A stretch of DNA of 54,147 nt from an uncultured Clostridia bacterium (lineage in GTDB: Bacteria; Bacillota; Clostridia; Christensenellales; UBA1242): the NCBI GenBank assembly GCA_944382715.1, contig CALWNC010000011.1:1-54147 (forward strand), given 5' to 3'. Of this stretch, positions 8,064 through 16,064 are shown piece by piece (the first letter of the stretch is position 1; the number at the start of each line of letters is the position of its first letter). Made by a program: the position numbers and the translations under genes. Below the pieces are notes generated by a model that had not been told where the DNA came from, made no database searches, and saw only the letters and a program-made list of their open reading frames with translations.

Positions 8064-8943
8064 ATTTATACCCTAATTTTAAAAATAAATCTTTAAAAAT
8101 CTGATTTCTATCCATATTATTTACAAAGGTAATTTTCCTTTCGCTTTCACTCATTTTATAAGTTTTATCGTCTAAAATTTCTGGCACACTTACTTTTTGA
8201 CTTTCAAACCAATTTTCATTTACTGCATAAGCTACTGCAGATATATCCCAAAGAGGTTTTGCTTCTCCAATAATATTAGTTTCATCTTTACGATGTGCCT
8301 TGTTGCAATCTTTTACAATTTTGCAAAGATATTTCCCTAACTCTCCTATCTCTTTTAAATAAAAATCAAGTTCATAAATTGTTGTAGTTAATGCCTGAGC
8401 AACATTTTTGCATGGAATAACTACCAACTCCGCATTTGAATTAAATACAAATCTAACGGCGGTGACATCTTGTCTAAAATTATACTCAGTGTTATAACCT
8501 GTTAGAAAGCTATGACCTCCAAGCCAAATCACTTTTATTTTTTCAGCAATTCTTGGTTCATTAAAAATGGCAACTGCAACATTTGTTATTGCACCTATTG
8601 CAATAATTGTAGTATGTTCATTTGAAAGAGCAATTTCAATAATTTTTTTAGAAGCTTCATTTAAGTTTTTATTTTCTCCAAAGAATGTATTTGCTCCTTT
8701 AAAAATTCTTGATTTGTAGTTATCAAAGCCAGTCATTTCTAAGAGTTTGCAAGCAGTTTCATATGATAAATTTAAACCTTCTTCTAATGAATTTATGACG
8801 GCATATTTATTACTTGAAAATGGTGCTATGGTAATTGCATTAAGATTTAATTTGTCAAGTGATTTTAAAAGATAACAAAGTGCAAATTGGTCATCGACCT
8901 CATTGCTAATGTCAGTATCTAAAATTACATTTTCTCTTTCCAT
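8053..8943 (-). CDS. Inosine-uridine-type nucleoside hydrolase
   Basis: This 296-residue protein starts with the calcium-binding motif of the nucleoside hydrolase superfamily (VILDTDISNEVDDQFAL; D-T-D and D-D ligands). It continues with AIGAITNVA, LGGHSF, an E-x-N-F-R-x-D-x-x-A segment (EYNFRQDVTAV) and a late PLWDISAVAY aspartate. These enzymes split the N-glycosidic bond of ribonucleosides into base and ribose. It overlaps the upstream nucleotidase gene by 19 bases. Together the two could take nucleotides to free bases. Substrate preference cannot be assigned. Confidence 0.87.
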   Translation of the reverse strand: MERENVILDTDISNEVDDQFALCYLLKSLDKLNLNAITIAPFSSNKYAVINSLEEGLNLSYETACKLLEMTGFDNYKSRIFKGANTFFGENKNLNEASKKIIEIALSNEHTTIIAIGAITNVAVAIFNEPRIAEKIKVIWLGGHSFLTGYNTEYNFRQDVTAVRFVFNSNAELVVIPCKNVAQALTTTIYELDFYLKEIGELGKYLCKIVKDCNKAHRKDETNIIGEAKPLWDISAVAYAVNENWFESQKVSVPEILDDKTYKMSESERKITFVNNMDRNQIFKDLFLKLGYKYEI

Positions 8944-9518
8944 TTAGTAACCTCAGAATATAAATTTTCCCAACTCGTTATAACTTTTAAGTTTGTTTTA
9001 TCTCTCCAATTATATCTAGTTTTCATTACAAAGACATTGATTCCATTTTCATTCATTTTTATGCATTGACTAACTCTATCATCAATCATTAAATCAATTT
9101 TATAATTTATGCATTCTGGAGTTTTATCAGGGGTTTCAGATAAAATGAGTTTGTGATAATTGATTTTATTATCTTTAAGCCACTTCTCTGTAGTTTCAAG
9201 TGGTTGATTATAGTGGGGATATGCTCTGTGTGAAATTAAATAAATTTCATAGCCTTCGTGAGTAAGTTTGTCAATTATTTTTCTTGCATTTCTGCGAGGT
9301 TTTAAATTTTCAGCAATACGCTCCATATTATTATTAAAAAACTCATCAACTTCTTCTTTGCTCCAATCAAACATACCCTTTGTCATATGGCTAGCATTTG
9401 GATTGATGATTCCTCTATTTCGTTTGGTCTTATCTGCAATTAGCATTTCTTTTAAAACTTCTTTGTCAAAATCGGTAATGACATTATCTATATCTAAACC
9501 TAATCTAAATTTTTTCAT
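8925..9518 (-). CDS. HAD-superfamily 5'(3')-deoxyribonucleotidase-like phosphatase
   Basis: This protein is 197 residues with the HAD motifs: LDIDNVITDFD (nucleophile and acid/base aspartates) at residues 8-18, YLISHRAYPHY (motif II) in the middle, KLILSETPDK (motif III lysine), and DLMIDDR (motif IV acidic pair). The layout is that of the small 5'-nucleotidase branch (NT5C/YqfW type), which removes phosphate from nucleoside monophosphates. It is the first gene of the four-gene operon. No Shine-Dalgarno precedes the ATG. A promoter ends six bases before it, so the message may be leaderless. Confidence 0.85.
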   Translation of the reverse strand: MKKFRLGLDIDNVITDFDKEVLKEMLIADKTKRNRGIINPNASHMTKGMFDWSKEEVDEFFNNNMERIAENLKPRRNARKIIDKLTHEGYEIYLISHRAYPHYNQPLETTEKWLKDNKINYHKLILSETPDKTPECINYKIDLMIDDRVSQCIKMNENGINVFVMKTRYNWRDKTNLKVITSWENLYSEVTKWKEKM

Positions 9519-9524
9519 AAGAAT

Positions 9525-9554
9525 AATATAACATAAATTGTATCTCTTTGTAAA
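9525..9554 (-). promoter_or_regulatory. Candidate leaderless promoter of the nucleotidase operon
   Basis: On the minus strand TTTACA (9554-9549) and TATATT (9530-9525) are separated by 18 bp. The ATG starts 7 bp after the last base of the -10 box, so transcription would begin at or next to the start codon. No AGGAGG-like sequence lies in between. Confidence 0.5.
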
Positions 9555-9600
9555 TATTTTCTTAAAATTAAGTTAAACAAACATAAACTTTTCAAAATAA

Positions 9601-9622
9601 AAAAAGAGATTTCTCTCTTTTT
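9601..9622 (-). terminator. Terminator of the pnuC-Nudix unit
   Basis: AAAAAGAGA (9601-9609) pairs with TCTCTTTTT (9614-9622) across a 4-nt loop, with a T/A-rich tail on the minus strand. It lies 40 bases after the Nudix stop. Confidence 0.75.
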
Positions 9623-9664
9623 ATTAACTGTAAATTTTACTTATAATAATTAAAACTTTAAAAG

Positions 9665-10237
9665 TTATTTTTCATAGCCATTGCTGTTAGCTAGTTTAAT
9701 TCTATCAAGTTCTCTTTCAAGAATAGGTATCATTTTTTTATATTCTTCAGTATGCGGTAAAAGATTGTTATTTTCTCTTTTAATTTCATCAATAAATTTG
9801 CTAATAGACATAACAACAAAACCTGCGACCTCTTCTTCTTGAAGTTTTATACTTTCCTTATCAAAATTTTTCCTACATAAAAAAACATCGACAAATTCTC
9901 TACTATCAACATCTCCCCATTGAAGTCTTTCTGGAACAGTAAATAAGTATTCTAAATCATTTGCATTTAAATTAATTGATAATTCTTCTTTACATTCGCG
10001 CTGTGCAGAACTAAGAGTATTTTCGCCCGCACCGACATGACCAGCAAATGATACGTCCCAATAATTTGGATATAAATTTTTGTCAGGGCTTCGCTGTTGT
10101 AAGACTATCTCTCCCTTATCGTTAATTAAATATGCATGAATGGATTTATGCCAATGTCTAAGTTTGTGAGCAACACTTTTCAATTCTGTACCAATATGGT
10201 TTCCTTTTTCATCAAATATATCAATTAACTCGTCCAT
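9665..10237 (-). CDS. Nudix hydrolase of the isopentenyl-diphosphate isomerase-like group
   Basis: This protein is 190 residues. The N-terminus DELIDIFDEKGNHIGTELKS and the segment AHKLRHWHKSIHAYLI are typical of the YfcD/IDI-like Nudix branch. The Nudix box GHVGAGE ... RECKEEL is complete except that the late Gly is Ser. Many such proteins hydrolyse nucleoside diphosphate-linked compounds, and true isomerase activity is not implied. ATG 10237 was chosen for the GGAGGG upstream; the longer reading to 10267 has none. It follows the broken pnuC gene by 86 bases. Nudix enzymes often accompany NMN/nicotinamide riboside uptake, so a pyridine nucleotide role is possible. Confidence 0.82.
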   Translation of the reverse strand: MDELIDIFDEKGNHIGTELKSVAHKLRHWHKSIHAYLINDKGEIVLQQRSPDKNLYPNYWDVSFAGHVGAGENTLSSAQRECKEELSINLNANDLEYLFTVPERLQWGDVDSREFVDVFLCRKNFDKESIKLQEEEVAGFVVMSISKFIDEIKRENNNLLPHTEEYKKMIPILERELDRIKLANSNGYEK

Positions 10238-10322
10238 TATTGTATTCCCTCCAATATTATTAAACAAAGTAATTATAGCACAAAATCTGTTAAAGTCTAT
10301 ATTTTATTTTGTCTCTATCAGT

Positions 10323-11040
10323 TTAAACAAAATTTTGGCTTGACTCTTGAACATCTTTAACCTGCTGATTTTTAGCTTCTTTTTTCCAATGAATGAAGCC
10401 ATACACATCACTAACTAAAAACATAACAAAAAGAATTACTGTTGGCAGATATTCATAGCCCGAATTAATAGTTGAAATAGTCCACATTGCAATTGCTATA
10501 ATGTCATTAATAAAGAAAACTACAGCGTAATACGAGCATCTTCTAAGCATAAGATAAGATGCAAGTACAGAAGTCGTTGTTGAAAGTGTACTAATAATAA
10601 GTTCATTTGTATTTAAAACTTTTAATAAAAAGTAAAAAGCTATTGTAATAACAATTGTTACCAAAGGTAAAATAATAACCTCTTGTGATTTTAATTTTCC
10701 AACCTTAACAACGCTTTCGTTTGCATTATTTTTATTTCTAATCCATTGAATAATAGTAAAAATATGCAGAGGAAGCATAAGTGCAAAATAAATTATTGTT
10801 TCACCATAGTATCTTTGAGTAATGGATAAAATAGCATATAAAATATCATAAACAATACCAACCATAGGTGCAATTACTAGACCCTTAGCAACCATTAACA
10901 TTAAATGCACCAACAATGGAAGTAACAAAAGAAAGATAATTTTTATCTTTTCCAATAATAAAACTGGCTGTAATTACAAACAAACTTAAAACAATAAATC
11001 CTATCTCAAATGTAGTCCAATTCTTTAAAATTCTTTTCAT
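10323..11040 (-). pseudogene. pnuC: pnuC-like nicotinamide riboside transporter, frameshifted
   Basis: The main open frame (10323-10895) encodes PnuC-type membrane helices: VAKGLVIAPMVGIVYDI, ETIIYFALMLPLHIFTIIQW, the MLRRCSYYAVVFFINDIIAI segment, and a final SDVYGFIHWKK. The natural start is in another frame at ATG 11040, with GGAAG upstream. It encodes MKRILKNWTTFEIGFIVLSL and on to SFVTSIVGAFNV, then hits TAA. Removing one A near 10895-10896 fuses the two frames into a normal PnuC of about 240 residues (GAFNV-MVAKGLV). So this is a one-base insertion, either true decay or an assembly error. PnuC proteins import nicotinamide riboside or related vitamins. A structured leader may precede it. 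Confidence 0.8.
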
Positions 11041-11058
11041 ATTCTTCCAATCTTAATT

Positions 11059-11144
11059 TTTACCAAAGTATTTAAGTTCAAACTTAAAATTATTATTTGA
11101 TATTAATAAATTATTAGTTTTTATATCAATTTCACCGTGGTAAA
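11059..11144 (-). promoter_or_regulatory. Candidate structured RNA leader of pnuC (three-way junction)
   Basis: On the minus strand UUUACCA (11144-11138) can pair perfectly with UGGUAAA (11065-11059). It encloses two hairpins: one with a 7-bp base AUAUCAA/UUGAUAU written on the plus strand at 11123-11129 and 11097-11103, and one with TTTAAGT/ACTTAAA at 11071-11077 and 11082-11088. The closing strand ends 18 bases before the pnuC ATG, next to its GGAAG. The region is very AU-rich, so chance pairing is possible. It does not match a riboswitch consensus I know. Confidence 0.35.
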
Positions 11145-11329
11145 GAAATTATAGTTAATCTCGACTTTTTAATTTTTAAATTAATCAAAAAAGCACAATA
11201 AAATTTGCTAAAAACAAATATTTTTTAATGTTTATAAATAAAATCACTGTCTAGAGCCCAAGCAAAATTATTTATTTTATAATTAATAAAATTGTAAATA
11301 ATATTAAGATTAATAATCATTTTTACATT

Positions 11330-12867
11330 TTATTGAATTAATTCCACTTTTAAGTTAAACACTTTTAATGGTAATTCCTTAAAAAATTCGTAATCGTAAT
11401 CTTCTAACATCAATTTATAAATATTAATTAATTTCTTAATCTTTTCTTCCGTAATTACTAGAATACCATCATAATGTTCAAATAATTTTATACCTAAATA
11501 TTTTCTAAATTCATAAATGTAATACTGACTAATATTTTTAAAATATTTTTTGTAAGTCTTAGCTAACACATACTTTAAACCAACATCTTCAGCTATCTGT
11601 TCAATGATTTTTGCTTTTAGTGAAATTTCAGTTTGCTTAGATTCATCAAAAATTAAATTTTTTAACTTGTCACTATAGTATTCTTCAATTTCATCTATAG
11701 TAATTCCTTCGTCTGAATTCAAAAATTCTCTTGCTTTGATAGAGTTTGGCTTTGCTTCATTAAAAAGTATAATTAGTTTTTCTCTATCATTTTTATCTAT
11801 TAACTCATCAATATATACCATTTTATCGGATAGTGTCTTATCAAAAGTGTAGTAAAGATTAGTTGAATACTTTGCATCTATATAAAAATCAGGGTAATAA
11901 ACTTTATTATCAATGAGTAAATACTTTCTGTTTTCTGTAGGGTACTCTCTTTTCATAAATTTTTTAATATCAGGCAGAATAATCATTTGCAAATTATTTT
12001 TAAATTCTTCAAAATCAAATCTATTATGAACTTTTACGAAGTATGATTTTATAGTTTCATATACACTATCACACTCTCTACCTAAAGTTTCACTTGCATC
12101 AAGCTCTTTGAAAAAGATTACATTTTGAGTATCTGGCTTAATTAATTCGTCCCACATTATTTTAAAATGCTTTAAAACCGTTTCCTTTTCACTTTCTGTA
12201 AAATTGAACTCATTCATTTCAATTTTTAGATTATTCACGCAGGCGTCGTATTCTTTTCTATAATAGGCATTCCTATCATATAAATATGTGTCCCATTTAT
12301 AATAGTCTGATCGAGATGCAAATCTTGCAAAAAATTCTGGGGATTGCAAAGCATAAAAACACGCACTACTTGGAGAAGTCGATGTCCAAAAACTTTTTGT
12401 ATTATAATCTCCAATACCATTTTCAAATGCCTTATAAACTCCGTGTGATTCATAAATCTTATTAATTATAAGGCAAGATTGTTGCACACTTGAATAATAA
12501 TTTCCAAGAGTTTCAAATACATTGCTTGGTCTTGTTATAGTGCCATGAAAAACCACTTTCTTGTTTCCCAAAATTTTTTGAATGTAGGAATAAATTTTTT
12601 TCTTGTTTAAGTCAAAATCTGAAAGATTTAAAGTTTCAATATTTTTTGTGAAATATATTTTTCTGAGTCGTTATAAATATCTGCAAGTTCGCTAGGTAAA
12701 ATTTGAACAACAAAACTAAACATTATAATGTCGCTAAAATAATTCCTTAAAACTTCCATAACATTAAAATTTAAACATAGTCGATGATCATATTTCTTTA
12801 GTATTCTAACTATTATTTCTTGAATTTCTTTTGAACTAAAAAGAGCATTAATATCCTTAGTAACCAT
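11330..12867 (-). pseudogene. Large protein with an ADP-ribosyltransferase-like motif, interrupted by a frameshift
   Basis: Two open frames belong to one gene. The first starts at ATG 12867 (GGGG upstream), encodes 79 residues (MVTKDINALFSSKEIQEIIV onward) and stops at 12628. The second is open from before 12640 to 11330. Its codons upstream of the first possible start (TTG 12571) read naturally as FTKNIETLNLSDFDLNKKK. Deleting two bases (AT) in the ATATAT at 12652-12657 joins them as NDSEKYFTKNIE, giving about 510 residues. In the middle, VVFHGTI and SFWTSTSPSSACFYAL resemble the H and S-T-S/Y elements of ADP-ribosyltransferases. The match is weak and I cannot name a family. The rest is helical and charged. 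It may be a toxin- or effector-like gene under decay. Confidence 0.5.
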
Positions 12868-13190
12868 TTGTTTCCCCTTTTTTAAGTTTCATTACTTTAT
12901 AATTTTTTACACATATAATTTGTTTCAATAGTGTCTTTGAGCTTAATTATTTTTTAACTAAAAATTCTTTATGTATCAATTTGTTTATTTGCATATATAA
13001 AAACTACTAAAAATAATTATTTTAATTAAAAATTTTAATTTTTATCTCTAACCAATATTAAAATTCCTTTATAATGTAAAAAATTTTGCAATTATTAATT
13101 TATTTTCTTAAAACATATTATCACAAAATGTTGTTAATTTCAATAAAACTTCCAAAAAAGAAATTTTAATTTATCAAGCAATTTAAAATG
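12868..13190. other. Gene-free AT-rich spacer
   Basis: These 323 bases lie between the UDG-like gene stop and the start of the ART-like gene. Apart from the ribosome site of the latter (GGGG at about 12876) I see no ORF with coding character, no strong hairpin with U-tract and no repeat. Confidence 0.6.
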
Positions 13191-13844
13191 CTATTCATCT
13201 ATCATATTCTTTATAAACAAAATATCTTCTACTGCTTTAGACTCATTAAAAAATCCATTTCCAACTGGATAATAAACCGAAAAACATTTAAATTCAGTAT
13301 CATTTATATTTAATTTAAAAGATTGTTTTCTGCAAAGGCTAACACTTATGTTTTTATCTAATACTATGCTTGAAACTTGATTTCCAAATAAAATTATTGC
13401 TTGTGGTTTAACCAAGTATAGCTCTTTAAGTAGTAAATCTTTATAAGCTTTAAAGACAGAATCTGGTAATCTTCTTGCATCGTTTTGTGTACACTTTGCA
13501 AGGTTGGTTATATAGAGTTTTTTATTTTTTACTTCGTCATAAACTTTTAAACAAAATTCTTCGGTCCACTCTAATGACTTTTTAGATTGAATTTCACTAT
13601 TAAGTTTTTCATCGAACAAGCCACATTTAGTTAGAAATTTCCAAACCTGTTTTGTCCCAAGCCAAGGATATCTAACACCATACCAATCACTTGCCGTCGC
13701 AATATTCCTTGACGTCGGATTCATAAAAACAAGACATAGTTTTGGTGTATTATTGAGCCCACCACCATAAACAGATTGAAGATTTTTATCACCATAAATT
13801 TTTTGCAATCTTTCAAATTCACCAATGAGATTTTCTTTTTTCAT
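13191..13844 (-). CDS. Uracil-DNA glycosylase superfamily protein
   Basis: This 217-residue protein has the superfamily layout. LCLVFMNPTSRN is in the place of the catalytic motif near residue 36, KKLYITNLAKCTQND is the middle strand and loop, VKPQAIILFGNQ a core strand, and YYPVGNGFFN sits where the final H-P-S-type loop normally lies. Superfamily members excise uracil or related damaged bases from DNA. The four-cysteine iron-sulphur ligands of family 4 enzymes are not evident, and the late motif lacks the usual histidine, so activity is uncertain. GAGGT precedes the ATG. It is separated from neighbours by more than 300 bases on each side. Confidence 0.7.
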   Translation of the reverse strand: MKKENLIGEFERLQKIYGDKNLQSVYGGGLNNTPKLCLVFMNPTSRNIATASDWYGVRYPWLGTKQVWKFLTKCGLFDEKLNSEIQSKKSLEWTEEFCLKVYDEVKNKKLYITNLAKCTQNDARRLPDSVFKAYKDLLLKELYLVKPQAIILFGNQVSSIVLDKNISVSLCRKQSFKLNINDTEFKCFSVYYPVGNGFFNESKAVEDILFIKNMIDE

Positions 13845-14087
13845 TTGTTACCTCAACAACTTTATAATAAGGTGTATTTAAATTTCTGTCACTTATTTTG
13901 CTCTTATAATATTCATAAAATAATTTTTTTATTGTTAAATTTAGATTAATATAGATAAAATATTACAATTTTAGAAATTATTACCAATTTGCTATTTATA
14001 ATTTTAAAAATTAACAATGAGAATTGTAAGGCAAATTAATATTAAAATTTATGTAATAATCATATAAAACTAATTAAAATATTATAA
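13845..14087. other. Gene-free AT-rich spacer
   Basis: This is upstream sequence of the UDG-like gene, rich in A and T. A minus-strand TTATAAAG element near 13865 could be a -10 region, but no convincing -35 partner is visible. No ORF or RNA gene is seen. Confidence 0.5.
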
Positions 14088-14158
14088 ATAAAAAAACCAA
14101 TCTTATTATTGTGTCAATAATTTATAAAACAATTATTTCATTACAAAAATAGATTGAC
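14088..14158 (-). terminator. Possible long-loop terminator after the C26 gene
   Basis: On the minus strand CAATCT (14156-14151) pairs with AGATTG (14103-14098), with a G-U extension. It is followed by G and seven T's at 14096-14090. The 47-nt loop is long, so this is a moderate candidate only. Confidence 0.4.
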
Positions 14159-14201
14159 TTTTAAATAATGTACATATCTTTACAAAAATAAAAGGTTTTA
14201 G

Positions 14202-14888
14202 TTATGATTTACACGCATCAACAAATGCCTTAATGATGGCATTGTGCTCGCTATAATTTTTATAAAGACTTTCTGGGTGAAATCTAACTGCTAAATTAAA
14301 TTTTTTATCTGGAGCCTCCAATACTTCAATGTTACCATCATCGTCAGTTGCAACTACTTTATAATGTTCTGTTGGTTTATCAATAGTATTTTTATGTCTA
14401 GAGTTTACTGACATTTTATCCTTTTGAACTATTTTATAGAAATTTGAATTTCTGTCCACATAAATATCATGAACTAACTCTGTCCAAAGCTTAGAATGCT
14501 TTTCAGGGTTTGAAACCTTTTTAGTTGTTCCACCAACTCCCCTTACCATATTATTTTGTCCTGCACAAATCCCAAGTGTTGGAATATCGTTATCATATGT
14601 GAACTTACTTACAAAAATCTCATACATATCTGATTCAGCCCCACCCTGAATTACTATTCCATCACAAAGTTTAAGTTGTGTTATTAAATCTTCCTTTTCA
14701 CTTTCTGTCATAAAGTCATCATACCTATCTCCAGAAGTATAAACCACGCCAGAATCTGTTGGAAGAATTCCTATGGGAATTCCTCCATTATAAATAATAG
14801 CATTTTTTACTTCATCTCTAATAAAAGTATTTTGTCTTTCATTTTCATTTTTATAGTGTTTTGCTAGTATTCCTATAATTGGTTTCAT
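14202..14888 (-). CDS. Class I glutamine-amidotransferase-like gamma-glutamyl hydrolase (peptidase C26)
   Basis: This protein is 228 residues. The nucleophile cysteine is in LGICAGQNNM near residue 105. The histidine and glutamate of the triad are in VRFHPES near residue 205, and NSRH lies in between. The N-terminus PIIGILAKHYKNENERQN and CDGIVIQGGAESDMYEI fit the PuuD-like branch, which hydrolyses gamma-glutamyl amide bonds rather than serving a synthase. AGGAG precedes the ATG. It is the last gene of a unit with a broken ATP-grasp ligase, a cupin and a broken C45 hydrolase. A ligase plus a gamma-glutamyl hydrolase suggests assembly and release of a gamma-glutamyl intermediate, which is inference. 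Confidence 0.82.
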   Translation of the reverse strand: MKPIIGILAKHYKNENERQNTFIRDEVKNAIIYNGGIPIGILPTDSGVVYTSGDRYDDFMTESEKEDLITQLKLCDGIVIQGGAESDMYEIFVSKFTYDNDIPTLGICAGQNNMVRGVGGTTKKVSNPEKHSKLWTELVHDIYVDRNSNFYKIVQKDKMSVNSRHKNTIDKPTEHYKVVATDDDGNIEVLEAPDKKFNLAVRFHPESLYKNYSEHNAIIKAFVDACKS

Positions 14889-14930
14889 ATTTACTCCTAC
14901 TTTGGTTTTGATTACTACTAAAATCTAAAT

Positions 14931-15654
14931 TTATTCTAATGAAGTCATTTCATCATTATTTAATTTCAAAAAATCAATCCTATTAAAACTACAGCTTGCA
15001 CTATTTAAATTTATGATGCTCTTTGCTTGCTCAATATATTTTTGATTTGGAATAATTTCATATGGAGTTGAATAATCAGGCCACTTAGATGGAGAATATT
15101 CTAAAGCATATTGAAATGTATCATTTACAAAATATAACTGCACTTCAGATTTAAAGTTTAGTTTAGGTTGTAATATCTCATCACTTAGTTTAATATTTTC
15201 AATCTCTTCTCTTTTTATAATTTGCATATCAAATCCATCATAAGCCACATATGGCTTTTTGATATATTCTTCGGCACTTGGCAAAATATTAATATCGTTA
15301 ATGTCATCTATTGTTGGCACAACATTATAGCCTGCTTTATATAAATTAGCTAAATATTTTTTTCCCATATTTTTCAAAGTCAAGTTTTCCATCAAGGGAA
15401 TTTATAATTTTGCACTTTGATTTTTTTAATTTAGAAATTAACAAATTTAAGTTCTCAAGAAAATCTCTATATGTATTTGGATTTAAATCCCAAATATTTT
15501 TCAAAATTTTTAAATCATAAAAGTCACAGATTTTAGACTCAACGGGAAAATCAAGCAAATCGACTTTATGTCCATCTTCTGCAAATGATCTTGCCAAAAT
15601 ATAATCTTCTTCATTACAACCATTTTTAAAATTAGTCAAAATTGCTATTTTCAT
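14931..15654 (-). pseudogene. ATP-grasp ligase, split by a homopolymer frameshift
   Basis: The first frame starts at ATG 15654 (MKIAILTNFKNGCNEEDYIL), a typical ATP-grasp N-terminal Rossmann strand, and runs to INSLDGKLDFEKYGKK before stopping at 15346. The second frame continues as KKYLANLYKAGYNVVPTIDD, KPYVAYDGFDMQII, PKLNFKSEVQLYFV and CSFNRIDFLKLNND, which fits the ATP-binding and metal-binding half. The two join cleanly if the run of seven A's (minus strand; T's at 15357-15363) had six. A second slip near the stop is possible, because codons after 14931 still look coding for about 15 residues. ATP-grasp enzymes join a carboxylate to an amine with ATP. The start overlaps the cupin stop as ATGA. 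Confidence 0.72.
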
Positions 15655-15995
15655 ATTTTTTGCTCCACTTGTTCTCTTGACCATGCTGGATTACATGCAG
15701 TTAAAAAAACTGCATTTGTTGTGCTGTCAAAGTAATAAAATCTATTCTTTTCAATAAAAATCGCATCTTCTTCCTTAAATTCATACTCGGCGTCTGTAAA
15801 AACAATTTTACCAAATCCACTTTTAACATAAGCTATTTCATCAACTTTAGTATTTCTATAATATCCTTCTACTGGATACCTTCCAAAAATTTCTACCCTT
15901 GCAAAATCAATATTCCCTTTATTGAAAAGATATTCAAAACCCTTTGCATCTTTCATTTCCCATATTTCTCTTTCTTCTCTCTTTATAAAATCCAT
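15651..15995 (-). CDS. Small cupin-domain protein
   Basis: This 114-residue single cupin barrel has a first motif around RNTKVDEIAYVKSGFGKIVF and a second around EEDAIFIEKNRFYYF. Only some of the classic metal-binding histidines are present, so it may bind a ligand or act as a sensor or isomerase without metal. The stop overlaps the start of the ATP-grasp gene (ATGA), so the two proteins were made together. It is the only short intact gene between two broken ones in this unit. Confidence 0.7.
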   Translation of the reverse strand: MDFIKREEREIWEMKDAKGFEYLFNKGNIDFARVEIFGRYPVEGYYRNTKVDEIAYVKSGFGKIVFTDAEYEFKEEDAIFIEKNRFYYFDSTTNAVFLTACNPAWSREQVEQKI

Positions 15996-16064
15996 ATATC
16001 ACCTTAGTAAATGTTTAAATATTTTTATAGTTCAATTTACGAACTTTGGTACTTTAAATTTTTT

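Noticed and set aside
10323..10955. pnuC starting at the in-frame ATG 10955
   Set aside because: The first residues of that reading (MEKIKIIFLLLLPLLVH) come from the wrong frame. The true N-terminus is encoded in the frame starting at 11040.
11041..11160. Known riboswitch class (TPP, preQ1, NAD) before pnuC
   Set aside because: I could not find the conserved core sequences of these classes; only an unassigned secondary structure remains.
12628..12867. A separate 79-residue antitoxin-like gene before the ART-like gene
   Set aside because: The downstream frame has natural-looking codons well before its first possible start, and both join by a two-base change, so a single broken gene explains the data better than a toxin-antitoxin pair.
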